The notes below the pieces were generated by a model. That model had not been told where the DNA came from. It saw only the letters and a program-made list of their open reading frames with translations, and ran no database searches. Shown one piece after another: positions 52,204 through 62,571 of a stretch of DNA of 64,000 nucleotides. This DNA is from Oceanospirillum sp964342385. GTDB lineage: Bacteria; Pseudomonadota; Gammaproteobacteria; Pseudomonadales; Halomonadaceae. Made by a program: the position numbers and the translations under genes. Location of the stretch: positions 29,226 to 93,225 of the forward strand of contig CAYFGP010000008.1 in the NCBI GenBank assembly GCA_964342385.1, in the 5' to 3' direction. Within the stretch, counting starts at the first letter, position 1. Each line of letters starts with the position of its first letter.

Positions 52204-55200
52204 TTAGTTAGATAACCCAACATGCATATTTATGATCGCATTGGCTTTATTAAGCTGTAACGATTCATGCCTATTAGGAAGGTGTTGAACAATATATTCC
52301 AGCCTATTTATATTTTCAACCAATATATTGTCATCACACTCAATATATAGCAACAAGGAGTGCAATGCTTGAAAGTATGCTCCTTGCTTCAAAGATAATT
52401 CAATAGATCTTTCAAAATCCATGCAAGCTTCTTGTGAAATCTTTCTATTTTTTTCTAAAAATAGCAAAGCCCTAACCAGATACATTTTAGATAAATAGCA
52501 GTGTTCGCCGCTCTTCTCCGCCCATAATAGTTTCGGATTAATGCGCTCTAATGCTAGGCTCACTTCCTTATTATCTAAAAGAGTATTCGCAATAATAGTT
52601 TCAAGAATCGACGCCCAAATTCTCAATTCAGCTGACCAGTAATGATCAAGAAACCCAATAGAGTACCCTGTTTCACCTAAAGCCCAGTCCTTAGGAATCC
52701 TCATCAAAGAAGCAATAAATTGCGGACCAAATTTCTCTTCTAGACGAGTTTGTTCTTTTTCCAGCTCCAAGACTGACTCTTTATCGGAGTTTTGAAACTG
52801 CAATATTGAGTCACAGGTATTTGTGTAACTGGTGTTGCCAAGATGGTTTATAGAAGAAGCCCATTCTTTAGACTGCTCCATAGCTAAAGATGATTCACTG
52901 AGAGCTCCTTGCTCCCAGTAAAGTAGACTAAGAATAGCCAAAGCCCAAGACTTAGCATCTAAACCAAATCTAGCAGCAAACTCACTGCCATCAAATCCTA
53001 GTTGATCGTATTTTGTTACTGCTGACTCTAGAGCATCTTTTGCTTCTATAAAATATCCATCGTTCCAAAGACAGAAACCAAATACAACATTAGAGAAGCA
53101 TACCTGTACATCATCGTTGTTCGCTAAGGCCAATTCCTTCATTTGAGTCGCAAAATCTGCCGGTATCTCTCTTGAAGATCGATTATTATGAAAAAGGAAA
53201 GTGCCCCACAAGATATTGAAGTAGTATTCTTTATAGCCTTCACTATGTCCTTCACTGACTGATCTGTCAAAAATTTCCTTTGACTTGTCAGCGATCTCAT
53301 CAAACTCATGCGATCCATAACCCTGACAAACCATAAGTACTGGAATCATCAATGAATTAAGAGCAAGCTCATTCTCATCTCTTATCAATGTGTTTTCTAT
53401 CCCCTTGTTCCACTGCAAGGAATTTTCCAGGCAATTCAAGGCATAATTTTCACCTGATTGTGAGATAAAAACCTTAGCAGCATTTAATCCTAGCTCAACC
53501 GCCCTGCCATAGTTATTTGCTTTGGAAAAGTGTTCTGCGATTACAAACGGGTTACTTTTACAATACTCAGGTTTCTCTTTTTCGAACGCTTCAGCTACAT
53601 TTTTATGAGCACTAAGCCTTTTATCACTCAACATTGAATCATATGCTGCATCACGGACTAATGCATGCTTAAAAATATAACTATCGCTATCAACCTTACG
53701 CTGTTGGTATATTAACTCAGCTTCAATCAACTCATTAAGATCATTTTGAATCTGTCCTTCAGTATGACCAGATGCAGCTATTAATAGATCATAATCGAAT
53801 TCTCGACCAATGGTGGCAGCTAACTGAGCAGTTTCTTTGGAATAAACTAAGGAATCAAGTTTTTGCTGCAGGGAGTCTCTTAAGCTAGTTGGTACCTCAT
53901 CTAGCTTGTCAGGGCTTACAAAATCAATAATACCGTTCAACTTATGCACCAGTTCTTTCTGCTGCATCATATTGACCAGTTCTTCGATAAACAACGGAAT
54001 GCCATCTGTACGGGATATCAACAGATCTAATACCCCTTTTGCGATTGCCTCACCATTAAACATGGTAGAGATAAAATCTTTTGAGGCATCTGCAGCTAAA
54101 CGACTCACACTAACAGATTCGAAGCCTTTGCCTTCTAACAATTCAGGCAATGGTTGGCGGGAAGTACTGATAAAAACATCATTTGAAGCCTGAATAACTT
54201 TGGCAAACTGGGCAATAAACTCAATACTGGTAGGGTCAGCCCAATGCATATCTTCAAAGATATAGAGCTTCTTATGACTATGGCCATCGTCACACATAAA
54301 CAACGCAGATAGGGCGTTAAATAGATACTGCTTCTGTACGTCAGGCGCAAATGCGGAAGGCTCCATACCCTCTGGTAGAGGAATATTCAACCATGCAAAC
54401 AGAACTGGCAAGGCTGGTACTACTACATCTAAATGCTCACTATCTAGCTCCTGAGCCAGTCCAATCAATAAATCAGCAGTTTGGGTGCTATCTAAAGCGT
54501 CTAATGAAAACTTAAACTTCAGCAGGTTCAGAATAGGGTAAAGCGCATTATTCTGATGCTCTGGTAAACACTGAGCAACATAGTGGTAATAGCCCTTGGC
54601 TTGATCTCTTAATTCAAACACTAAACGAGACTTACCAATACCTGCCTCACCATTGATATGAGCCAAGCCTGGAATATGGTCTTGTGGACGTCGACTTTTC
54701 TGCAAAATACCCGTTAAGACTTTTAGCTCAGCTTCGCGCCCTACAAAAGCATTGTTTTTTCGGGTGCCTCTCAAGAAACCAAAAGCTTCGACCTGACGTT
54801 CGCCAGTTAATCTAAAGGTAGGGATCTGTAGGGCGTTTACACCTGCTTCAATAATGCTCGCAGCATCAAACTGGACATAGGCTTCTAGTAGTTTGCGGGT
54901 AACATCAGAGCACAGGATTTGATCTGCATCTGCTGCACGGGCTAATTCAAGCGCAGTATTTGGAGTATCCCCTTCAGGGATAGCATCTGCGTAGGTGGTA
55001 ACCAGGCCAGTATGCACACCTAATCGGCCCTGCATAATAATGCCCTGATTTTGCTTTAATAAGTGGTTACGTTTAGCGAGGCCACTCATAATGTCCAGTG
55101 CTGTGCGAGCACACAAACGAGCATCATTATCACTTACCGCAGGATAGCCAAAGTAAAACAGCAGGGTGTCACCTAAAGTCCCTACATGAGTCGCACCATA

Positions 55201-56337
55201 GCGCACTGCAATATCAGTACATTGGTTTTTCTGATCATGATGTAGCGCCTCGATGACCTCTGCATCCAGTACTTCATCAGTCACTTTACGCACTTGGATG
55301 CAGACTGCTAATGCCGTAATCTGCTTACGTTCGGTTAACCCTGTTAACGCAGCAGCGCTAGGATTCTCCATCGTAGCTTGATCAACGCTAGATACACACG
55401 TTGTGGTATCCGCCATCCCGCCAGTGCCTTGACCTGACAAATCACCCACAAGGTTGGAGAAGTTCAGCAGTTTTAACTCAGCAAACAGTTCATGACTAGT
55501 TATAGTACGTTCATGTACTTTTTTCTGTAATGCTCGACGCAATAGAGAAGCCACAGGGTGGCCTACAACCGGCGCAGGTAGCGGAACGTTCGATTGACTC
55601 AACTGTTTGTGGAAAACAGATGCCAGGTTTGCACCGGACACTGTTGGGCTGCCTGTTAGACACTCCAGAAAAACTAACGCCCAAACATAAACATCGGTTT
55701 TTACGGTAGGTGGCTCGCCACGTAGCTGTTCAGGTGCACTGTATGATGGTGTGCCTAACGCCTCTTGGGTCAGGGTGATGCTTTTATAATCTTGCTGACG
55801 GGCTTCGTTAACAAAGGTGCCGATACCAAAGTCCAGAACCTTTACATGGGTTCTAACACCAGTCTGGATCAGCATAATATTGGCAGGCTTAATATCTCTA
55901 TGAATAATGCCTTGCTCGTGAGCATAAGCCAGGGCTTCCAGTACCTGCCCCATAATGTCGGCAGTTTCAACTGCGGGCAGAGACCCATTATCAATCAGCA
56001 GTTCTTTTAACGTTTTACCGTCTACGTACTCAAATACGGCGTATAACAGGTCATTGTCGCCTTGCCCTTTGTCCAACAGGCGCACAATATTAGGATGCTG
56101 TAAACGGCTACACAGCAGGGTTTCTCGCTCGAAGCGTTCGATATAGCGCTTCTTTTTTGCTTCATCAAAATCAGGGCTTATTGCCAAAAATTTAATTGCA
56201 ACAATCTGACCAGTTGTTAGCTGTTTCGCTTTATAAACACTACCAAATCCGCCTTCGCCTATTTTTTCTAACAACTCATAAGCCGATGAATTGAAGTTTT
56301 TTGTTATAGCATCATAGCTGACTGGATCTGCCGCCAT
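52204..56337 (-). CDS. TOMM-system Ser/Thr kinase / cyclase-like / ATPase fusion protein, copy 1
   Basis: A 1377-aa protein, close in length and order to the TOMM kinase/cyclase fusions. Kinase, residues about 15-290: GEGGFGSVYKA, VAIKFL, HRDIKPANIM, LDFGIGTF, GTPSYSAPEQL. Cyclase-like domain, about 330-520: opens ERKQITALAVCIQ with no metal Asp, but GDTLLFYFGYP is kept. AAA-type ATPase, about 535-800: NNAFVGREAEL, Walker A GEAGIGKSRL, Walker B LYIFEDMHWAD. The rest is helical and TPR-like. The C-terminal third is AT-rich. It precedes precursor 2 by 16 bp. It probably acts as sensor and regulator of peptide synthesis; the signal is unknown. Confidence 0.82.
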   Translation of the reverse strand: MAADPVSYDAITKNFNSSAYELLEKIGEGGFGSVYKAKQLTTGQIVAIKFLAISPDFDEAKKKRYIERFERETLLCSRLQHPNIVRLLDKGQGDNDLLYAVFEYVDGKTLKELLIDNGSLPAVETADIMGQVLEALAYAHEQGIIHRDIKPANIMLIQTGVRTHVKVLDFGIGTFVNEARQQDYKSITLTQEALGTPSYSAPEQLRGEPPTVKTDVYVWALVFLECLTGSPTVSGANLASVFHKQLSQSNVPLPAPVVGHPVASLLRRALQKKVHERTITSHELFAELKLLNFSNLVGDLSGQGTGGMADTTTCVSSVDQATMENPSAAALTGLTERKQITALAVCIQVRKVTDEVLDAEVIEALHHDQKNQCTDIAVRYGATHVGTLGDTLLFYFGYPAVSDNDARLCARTALDIMSGLAKRNHLLKQNQGIIMQGRLGVHTGLVTTYADAIPEGDTPNTALELARAADADQILCSDVTRKLLEAYVQFDAASIIEAGVNALQIPTFRLTGERQVEAFGFLRGTRKNNAFVGREAELKVLTGILQKSRRPQDHIPGLAHINGEAGIGKSRLVFELRDQAKGYYHYVAQCLPEHQNNALYPILNLLKFKFSLDALDSTQTADLLIGLAQELDSEHLDVVVPALPVLFAWLNIPLPEGMEPSAFAPDVQKQYLFNALSALFMCDDGHSHKKLYIFEDMHWADPTSIEFIAQFAKVIQASNDVFISTSRQPLPELLEGKGFESVSVSRLAADASKDFISTMFNGEAIAKGVLDLLISRTDGIPLFIEELVNMMQQKELVHKLNGIIDFVSPDKLDEVPTSLRDSLQQKLDSLVYSKETAQLAATIGREFDYDLLIAASGHTEGQIQNDLNELIEAELIYQQRKVDSDSYIFKHALVRDAAYDSMLSDKRLSAHKNVAEAFEKEKPEYCKSNPFVIAEHFSKANNYGRAVELGLNAAKVFISQSGENYALNCLENSLQWNKGIENTLIRDENELALNSLMIPVLMVCQGYGSHEFDEIADKSKEIFDRSVSEGHSEGYKEYYFNILWGTFLFHNNRSSREIPADFATQMKELALANNDDVQVCFSNVVFGFCLWNDGYFIEAKDALESAVTKYDQLGFDGSEFAARFGLDAKSWALAILSLLYWEQGALSESSLAMEQSKEWASSINHLGNTSYTNTCDSILQFQNSDKESVLELEKEQTRLEEKFGPQFIASLMRIPKDWALGETGYSIGFLDHYWSAELRIWASILETIIANTLLDNKEVSLALERINPKLLWAEKSGEHCYLSKMYLVRALLFLEKNRKISQEACMDFERSIELSLKQGAYFQALHSLLLYIECDDNILVENINRLEYIVQHLPNRHESLQLNKANAIINMHVGLSN

Positions 56338-56655
56338 TTTTGGTTATCCCATAATTGATATTACTGATTACACAGCAAACTGAGCCGATGCAAGCGTTCC
56401 ATCGAAGCAATATCTAGACGCTATATATCGGCTTTGATGTTTGTTTTTGTTTATCTATGTAACATTATTTTACTAAAAGCATTCAGCTGAAGCCGTTTAA
56501 GTTTCCCTAAAAAAGCACGATATCAGCTTTCTTTTAAGGTTGAAAGAAAAGCGATGTCTCAAAAAATAGCCCTTTGATTAAAGGACAGGACACAACAAAG
56601 AAAGACATATATTGTCGCAGCATTGCATTTAAAATCTACCATCAAGCATGGAGCA
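56338..56655. other. Intergenic region between the two kinase/cyclase genes
   Basis: The 318-bp gap is AT-rich with no gene. It probably carries a promoter for the downstream kinase copy 1 operon. Only a short CCTTT/AAAGG stem was noticed. Confidence 0.45.
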
Positions 56656-59600
56656 TTAGTGATGGCTATTCAATGCACTTTTAGCTCGCTTAAATAATGG
56701 CGTATCTCTACCTTGATCAATTTCTGCCAGAACAGATTTCAGCTGATTATCAGCTTCCTGTGCAAAACTCGACGCTCCTGCACATTCAAGCCAATGGGTT
56801 GCAATATCAAGCTTTAGCCAGCTCGCTTTCATAGTGTAGGCCCGCTCAAAACCTTGCTTAAAGTAATGATTAATTTCTTCAGTATACTGCCCTGATTGGT
56901 TATACGTATAGCAAGCCAAAGATCGCTGCAGTAAAGGCACCACACCAGGCTGCCCCATTTCCTCACATCTATTAATCATCGTATTAATTAAACCAGAAAT
57001 TTCGTCATACCTTTCCGCTGGCATTAACTCAAATAACATCGGCCAATAAAAAGTACTACTACCTGCAGTGTTTTCGTCATGCCACAACTGGAATAAGAAA
57101 GGCTCCATAAAGTCTGTTTTTTGTACTGCCCAGTCATAAATCGCAACAATCCATCCTTCCAGCCATTGTGGATCTCTTTTGCCCTTAATTTCCAGTGCAT
57201 AACTCTGAGTCAAAGCTTCAGCTTTCTTTCGATCATGACATTGGTAAGCCAACATGGCCCAGAAAACCACTGAGCCGTCTATCGACATAGCACAACCGGT
57301 TTTTTCCGCCCATACTTTAGCAGCTGCTGCACTTTGTTCTGCCTGATCAATTTTCCCTTTAAAAGACAGAATATGGCTTAGAATAAACAAAGCTTGGCTC
57401 TTGGGTTCTACACCATAGTTTTGCCACAACTGGGTATCGCTATTGTCGTCGTATAATGCCACAGCTCTGTTACAACATATTTCAGCTTGATGTAAGTCAG
57501 CCATGAATTGATAGGTTTGCCCCAACAATGGAAGAATCAATAACTGCTCAAGTCGATTTGATCGGGCCATCGCATTTTGAAGCAGACTATTACCCAGCGT
57601 TAATGCTTTCTTGCAATGACCGCTAAAGTGCAACCTTTGGTACTCTCCCCACTGCTCTAGAAAGCCCTCATCTACACTTTCTTGCTGCTCTTTCCCATCC
57701 TCTACCGGTTTTAGTTCGGATACTCGCTTTTGCAGGGTCAGCAATTGCTCACTGCCCAGACCATAAAGCGCCATATAAGAGGAAAATACGGTTTCACTGA
57801 GCTGCAATTCATATGAATTGTTTTCTGGCTCACTGATGTGATCAATCCAGGTCATCGCTTGATGATACATTTCAACGGCCTCTGAATAGGCGCATCTGAT
57901 ACTGGCTTGCTGAGTTGCTTTAATCCCCATATCTGCAGCACTTGACCATTGCTCTGCTCGACTATAATGCTGAGCTAAAACAAAAGGCTGCTGCTTTGCC
58001 AAACCTGGAAAGTGTTGTGCAATCGCTTTAGCGATCTGGCTGTGGAATGCTTTTCTTGCGGCTCCATTCAGGCTGTCGTAGGCCGTATCTCTTATTAGGG
58101 CATGGCTAAACAGATAGCTATCACCGTTCACCTTACGCTGGCGGATAATAAGCTCTGCCTCAAGCAGCTCATTGAGATCGCTTTGAATCATCTCTTCATC
58201 ATAATCTGAAGCGGCAACCAACAGCTTGTAATCAAACTCACGCCCTATCGCTGCAGCTAACTGTGCTGTTTCTTTGGCGTATACCAAACCATCCAACTTC
58301 TGCTGTAGCGAATCACGTAGGCTATTCGGTATTTCCTGTAACTTCTCAGGACTCACGAAGTCGAATATACCGTTCAGTTTTTGCACCCACTCTTTTTGCA
58401 CCAGCATATCCACTAATTCTTCAATAAATAGAGGGATACCATCGGTACGGGCTACGAGTAGGTCTAACAATCGGGTGGCAACATCCTGTTGGTCAAACAG
58501 CGCTTGAATAAACTGCTTACAATCCTCTTGCGCTAACTTGTCTAACTTGAGGCTGATAACAATGTTTCGAACGGTTTCTTTGGAGGAGGCTTCGATGGCG
58601 CCTAATAACGCCCCAGGTAGTGTTTCTCGGGAGGTGATAACGAGACGATGGGATGAGTTTTTCAGATCCAACACAAACTGCGCAATAAACTCCAGGGTTG
58701 TTGGATCAGCCCAATGCAAATCTTCAAAAACAAAGAGTTTTTTCTCTCTGGCCGTTTTATCACTATGAAGCAAGATGATGCTTAATGCATTAAACAAAGC
58801 CCGTTTCTGAGCCTCTGGAGATAGCGCAGAAGGCTCAATAGCCTCTGGCAATGGGATATCCAACCAAGCCAGTAGAATCGGTAGAGCCTCACTGAGCCTC
58901 TCGGAATACGCCTTATCATATTGCTCTGGTAACTGCTGCAATAAGGTTATGGTCTGCGCTTGCGTTAAGGCACTTAAGGTAAGCTGGTACTTCAGTAGGT
59001 TAATAATGGGATAGAGTGCATTATTGCGCTGCTCTGGCAAACATTGAGCAACGTAGTGCTGGTAATCATATGCTTTATCTCTCAACTCAAACATCAGTCG
59101 AGACTTACCAACCCCCGCTTCACCATAAAGATGCAATGTCGCAGGAGGCTTATTGCTTAACCCATTACCCTCCGCTAATTTTGTTTGCGGCCGAATAAAA
59201 TCCAATAGCAGAGATAGCTCTTTCGCCCGCCCCACAAAAGCGTGATTGCGCCGCTGCCCACGTAGAAAGCCAAAAGCCTCAACCTGTCGTTCTGCCATAA
59301 GGCGAAATAAAGTGGTTGGATATGCGTTCATACCCAGAGGCATTACTTGATCGGTTTCAAACTCGATATAGGCTTCCAGCGCTTTTCTGGAACTTTCACT
59401 GCATAAAACCTGATTTTTATCCGCTATGCGAGATAGCTCCAAGGCAATATTGGGCGTATCGCCTTCAGGGGTTGCATCCGCAAAACTGGTCACCACCCCT
59501 GTATGCATGCCGATGTGAGCATATATTTGTATCCCCTGCTGAAGCTTTAGCAGGGCATTACGCTTACTCAACCCACTGATCATATCCAATACGGCGCGGG

Positions 59601-60804
59601 CAGCCAGTCGTGTATCATTTTCACTGGCTGCAGGATAGCCAAAATAGAATAACAAGCTGTCAGCCAGCGTATTTACATGGTGTGCACCATAGCGCAAAGC
59701 AATATCTACACACTGGCTCTTCTGATCACGATGCAGTGCATCTATCACTTCAGGGTCGATTGTACTTGCGAGCACTTTCCTAGGTTGTAAGCGCACGGCT
59801 AACACTGTGATCTGCTTACGTTCAGTCAAAACAGTCGAAACCTTAGTATGACTGTTGAGTAAGGTATCCAACTCACCGGGTTTAGCATTGTCTTCTGAGG
59901 ACTCAGCAGAAAAACTCCCAACCAAACTGGAAAAGTTAAGCTGATGCAGTTCCTTATACAGCTCTTTGGCCGTTATTGTGCGCTCATGTACTTTCTTCTG
60001 TAACGCCCGGCGCAACACCGCTGCAACAGGATGCCCTATCAGTGCATTTGGTAAGGGAACATTGGATTGACTCAGCTGCTTATGAAAAACAGAGGCCAGG
60101 GTTGAACCAGAAACGGCAGGCCTGCCGGTCAAACACTCAATAAAAACTAAGGCCCAGACAAAGATATCTGTTTTTACGGTGGGGGGTTCCCCTCGGAGCT
60201 GTTCGGGGGCACTGTATGAAGGGGTACCTAAGGTTTCACGGGTCAGGGTAAGGCTCTTGTAATCCTGCTGACGAGCTTCACTGGCTAAAGTACTGATACC
60301 AAAATCAAGCACTTTGGCATGAACCCCGGTCCCTGTCTTAACCAACATAATATTCGCAGGTTTAATATCTCTGTGAATCACCCCTTGTTCGTGAGCATGA
60401 GCTAAGGCATCCAGAACCTGCTCCATCACTTCAGCTGTTTCCAGAGGAGATAGAGCACCGGATTCCTGCAAAACTTCTTTTAAGTTCTTCCCTTCAACAT
60501 ACTCAAATACAGCATAAAGCAGATGATTACTGCAGCATCCTTTATCCAGTAAACGCACAATATTAGGGTGCTGCAGACGACCACTTAACTCGGCCTCACG
60601 TTCAAAGCGCTCTACGTAGCGCAACCTTTTTGCGCCATCAAGATCTGGATCAACTGCCAGAAATTTTATCGCGACAGTCTGCCCTGTACTTAATTGCTTT
60701 GCCCGATAAACGAAGCCAAATCCACCCTCACCAATTTTGTCCTCAAGCTCGTAAGCTGTTGAATTAAAATGCTGAATAATGTTATCTGCAGAAACGCTTA
60801 CCAT
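56656..60804 (-). CDS. TOMM-system Ser/Thr kinase / cyclase-like / ATPase fusion protein, copy 2
   Basis: A 1382-aa paralogue of copy 1. Kinase motifs: GEGGFGFVYRA, VAIKFL, HRDIKPANIM, LDFGISTL, GTPSYSAPEQL. Cyclase-like domain opens ERKQITVLAVRLQ, again lacking the first metal Asp, with DSLLFYFGYP later. ATPase: HAFVGRAKELSLL, GEAGVGKSRL, LFVFEDLHWAD. The kinase and ATPase parts are closely alike in the two copies while the C-terminal helical parts differ strongly, as expected for diverged input domains. It lies upstream of copy 1 on the same strand but 318 bp away, so it may be transcribed separately. Gene duplication within the locus is clear. Confidence 0.82.
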   Translation of the reverse strand: MVSVSADNIIQHFNSTAYELEDKIGEGGFGFVYRAKQLSTGQTVAIKFLAVDPDLDGAKRLRYVERFEREAELSGRLQHPNIVRLLDKGCCSNHLLYAVFEYVEGKNLKEVLQESGALSPLETAEVMEQVLDALAHAHEQGVIHRDIKPANIMLVKTGTGVHAKVLDFGISTLASEARQQDYKSLTLTRETLGTPSYSAPEQLRGEPPTVKTDIFVWALVFIECLTGRPAVSGSTLASVFHKQLSQSNVPLPNALIGHPVAAVLRRALQKKVHERTITAKELYKELHQLNFSSLVGSFSAESSEDNAKPGELDTLLNSHTKVSTVLTERKQITVLAVRLQPRKVLASTIDPEVIDALHRDQKSQCVDIALRYGAHHVNTLADSLLFYFGYPAASENDTRLAARAVLDMISGLSKRNALLKLQQGIQIYAHIGMHTGVVTSFADATPEGDTPNIALELSRIADKNQVLCSESSRKALEAYIEFETDQVMPLGMNAYPTTLFRLMAERQVEAFGFLRGQRRNHAFVGRAKELSLLLDFIRPQTKLAEGNGLSNKPPATLHLYGEAGVGKSRLMFELRDKAYDYQHYVAQCLPEQRNNALYPIINLLKYQLTLSALTQAQTITLLQQLPEQYDKAYSERLSEALPILLAWLDIPLPEAIEPSALSPEAQKRALFNALSIILLHSDKTAREKKLFVFEDLHWADPTTLEFIAQFVLDLKNSSHRLVITSRETLPGALLGAIEASSKETVRNIVISLKLDKLAQEDCKQFIQALFDQQDVATRLLDLLVARTDGIPLFIEELVDMLVQKEWVQKLNGIFDFVSPEKLQEIPNSLRDSLQQKLDGLVYAKETAQLAAAIGREFDYKLLVAASDYDEEMIQSDLNELLEAELIIRQRKVNGDSYLFSHALIRDTAYDSLNGAARKAFHSQIAKAIAQHFPGLAKQQPFVLAQHYSRAEQWSSAADMGIKATQQASIRCAYSEAVEMYHQAMTWIDHISEPENNSYELQLSETVFSSYMALYGLGSEQLLTLQKRVSELKPVEDGKEQQESVDEGFLEQWGEYQRLHFSGHCKKALTLGNSLLQNAMARSNRLEQLLILPLLGQTYQFMADLHQAEICCNRAVALYDDNSDTQLWQNYGVEPKSQALFILSHILSFKGKIDQAEQSAAAAKVWAEKTGCAMSIDGSVVFWAMLAYQCHDRKKAEALTQSYALEIKGKRDPQWLEGWIVAIYDWAVQKTDFMEPFLFQLWHDENTAGSSTFYWPMLFELMPAERYDEISGLINTMINRCEEMGQPGVVPLLQRSLACYTYNQSGQYTEEINHYFKQGFERAYTMKASWLKLDIATHWLECAGASSFAQEADNQLKSVLAEIDQGRDTPLFKRAKSALNSHH

Positions 60805-61085
60805 GTACTCTCAACCTTATTCAAATTCATCTGCTTAGAGACTGCTTTTATTTATTTTGGACTGGGCTAAAGCAATTCAAATACAAAATTATGCAACTAA
60901 CGCGACAATAAGCCTTATATTACAGAGCAATAAAAACAAGTGAAACATTTTGTAACACAAAGAATAAATGATTTGATTGGTATCACTATCTTGAAAGACT
61001 GCCCTAAAATTCTGCGTTATTAGGAGGTTTAGAGGATCGCTAATGATATGAGCCCCAACACTCTATTGACGTGCTGCTATACCCC

Positions 61086-62210
61086 CTATCCATTAGCCTC
61101 TAGCAAGTTATCAACCTCATAACGATTGCGACCACTACGTTTGGCTCGATACAGGGCTTGATCGGCTTTATGATAAAAAGACTCTTCATCATCATCCTTA
61201 TACGCTGCCACACCAATACTGACCGTGACATAATCCGCTACGGCTGAGTCAGGGTGATCAATATGCAACTCAGACAACGCCTGCACGATTCTCTCTGACA
61301 GTTGAGCCGCTTGCTTGCTATTACTACCCGGCAGGATAAGCGCGAACTCTTCACCACCAATACGCGCGACGGTATCAACGGCTCTCTGGGCCTGTCCGGT
61401 AAGCACTTTAGCCAGCTCTCTTAAACACATGTCTCCGGCTGGATGACCTTTACTGTCGTTAAATTGCTTAAAAAAATCCACATCAACGATCACCAGAGAA
61501 AGCGGCGTATGAAAGCGATCTGTATGGTTCAATTCATCTTTCAGGGCTTTATTAAAACCTTTTCGATTTGATAACCCCGTTAGTTCATCGGTATAACTCA
61601 TAGCTCTAAGGGAATCGATAAGGCGTTCGTTTTCTGCTTGGAGTTTTAGGCTAAACAGGTATTGGCGACGCAGTGTGAAAATTAACAATAAAACCAGCAG
61701 GGGCAGCTTCACTATGGCAAGAAACTGATCGATGGGTCCAAGAAAGGGATCTGATAGCATCAGGTAACTATAACCTGCCAGTAAAACCAGCTGTGACACC
61801 AGCATTAGACTTAGTCGGCTATACCAAGCCAGTAATAGGCTAAAAAATCCGATCAAAAGAATTTTCTCGGCAACACCTCTATCCTGCCATAACGCTAAAA
61901 CGGCGTAAGCGGTTGCGATCCAACATAAGGTTAACAATAAAGCTGAGCCTAACCAGGCGGGTTTGCGATACTGCTCTTTGAGCATGCCCACTGCGGTAGC
62001 ATAAAATCCGGTTAATAATGCTATTTGAGGAAGGAAGTGCCATAGCAGCACACTATCATCAGGTACAGAGCCCAACAGATAGTAACTATAAACTAGCTGT
62101 ATCAACAGGCTTGAAGCCAGTGCCCAGATAAAGCCGTATTTGAGTGTTTTGCCTGCCAGAACATCTGACAGGCTGGAATGAGGAGTGGAGCTCAGTGTTA
62201 GGTTAGCCAC
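61086..62210 (-). CDS. Membrane diguanylate cyclase (GGDEF), copy 1
   Basis: A 374-aa protein with about six N-terminal helices (residues 25-190) and a C-terminal GGDEF domain. The active site is RIGGEEFALILPG and the inhibitory I-site RAVD is 5 residues before it, so it should make cyclic di-GMP and be product-inhibited. FFKQFNDSKGHPAGD holds the metal and guanine contacts. The GTG at 62210 lies 8 bases after AGGAGG; the GTG at 62219 would overlap the ribosome site and is less likely. Confidence 0.9.
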   Translation of the reverse strand: MANLTLSSTPHSSLSDVLAGKTLKYGFIWALASSLLIQLVYSYYLLGSVPDDSVLLWHFLPQIALLTGFYATAVGMLKEQYRKPAWLGSALLLTLCWIATAYAVLALWQDRGVAEKILLIGFFSLLLAWYSRLSLMLVSQLVLLAGYSYLMLSDPFLGPIDQFLAIVKLPLLVLLLIFTLRRQYLFSLKLQAENERLIDSLRAMSYTDELTGLSNRKGFNKALKDELNHTDRFHTPLSLVIVDVDFFKQFNDSKGHPAGDMCLRELAKVLTGQAQRAVDTVARIGGEEFALILPGSNSKQAAQLSERIVQALSELHIDHPDSAVADYVTVSIGVAAYKDDDEESFYHKADQALYRAKRSGRNRYEVDNLLEANG

Positions 62211-62571
62211 AACATCCACCTCCTAGGACGGATATTAATAAGTATGCGACGGATATTAATAAGCTCTCAATAAAATAAATCACGCCTGAACGAAGGTCTT
62301 TCTGTAACAATCGCACTATCCTTCCGCCAACGGCTAGAGAACAAAGCATATTGTTAAGAACTCACACAAAAGTTTCTCTTTAGAAATGGCTTCATGCTTC
62401 AGCCATTGGTCAAAAAATATCGAAATACTTTTGTGTAAGTATGTATAGAGAGGCTTTGTGCGAACACTTCTGTCAGAACAATACTTGAACAGTATAGTCA
62501 CAAAACCTCAGCTCAGAGGCTGAAATACCCTCTCTATTGTCTGGAGCTTTTCTTATGGTCGCTCCATAGAC
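62211..62571. other. Intergenic region with MITE copy C
   Basis: The gap between the two cyclase genes contains the dispersed element at 62354-62446 and no gene. Confidence 0.6.
62354..62446 (+). repeat. Dispersed MITE-like repeat, copy C
   Basis: A third copy of the element at 4552-4646, with the same ACTCACACAAAAGTTTCTCT start, the internal ATGGCT/AGCCAT stem and the ACTTTTGTGTAAGT end. It is the most diverged copy at its edges. Confidence 0.8.
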
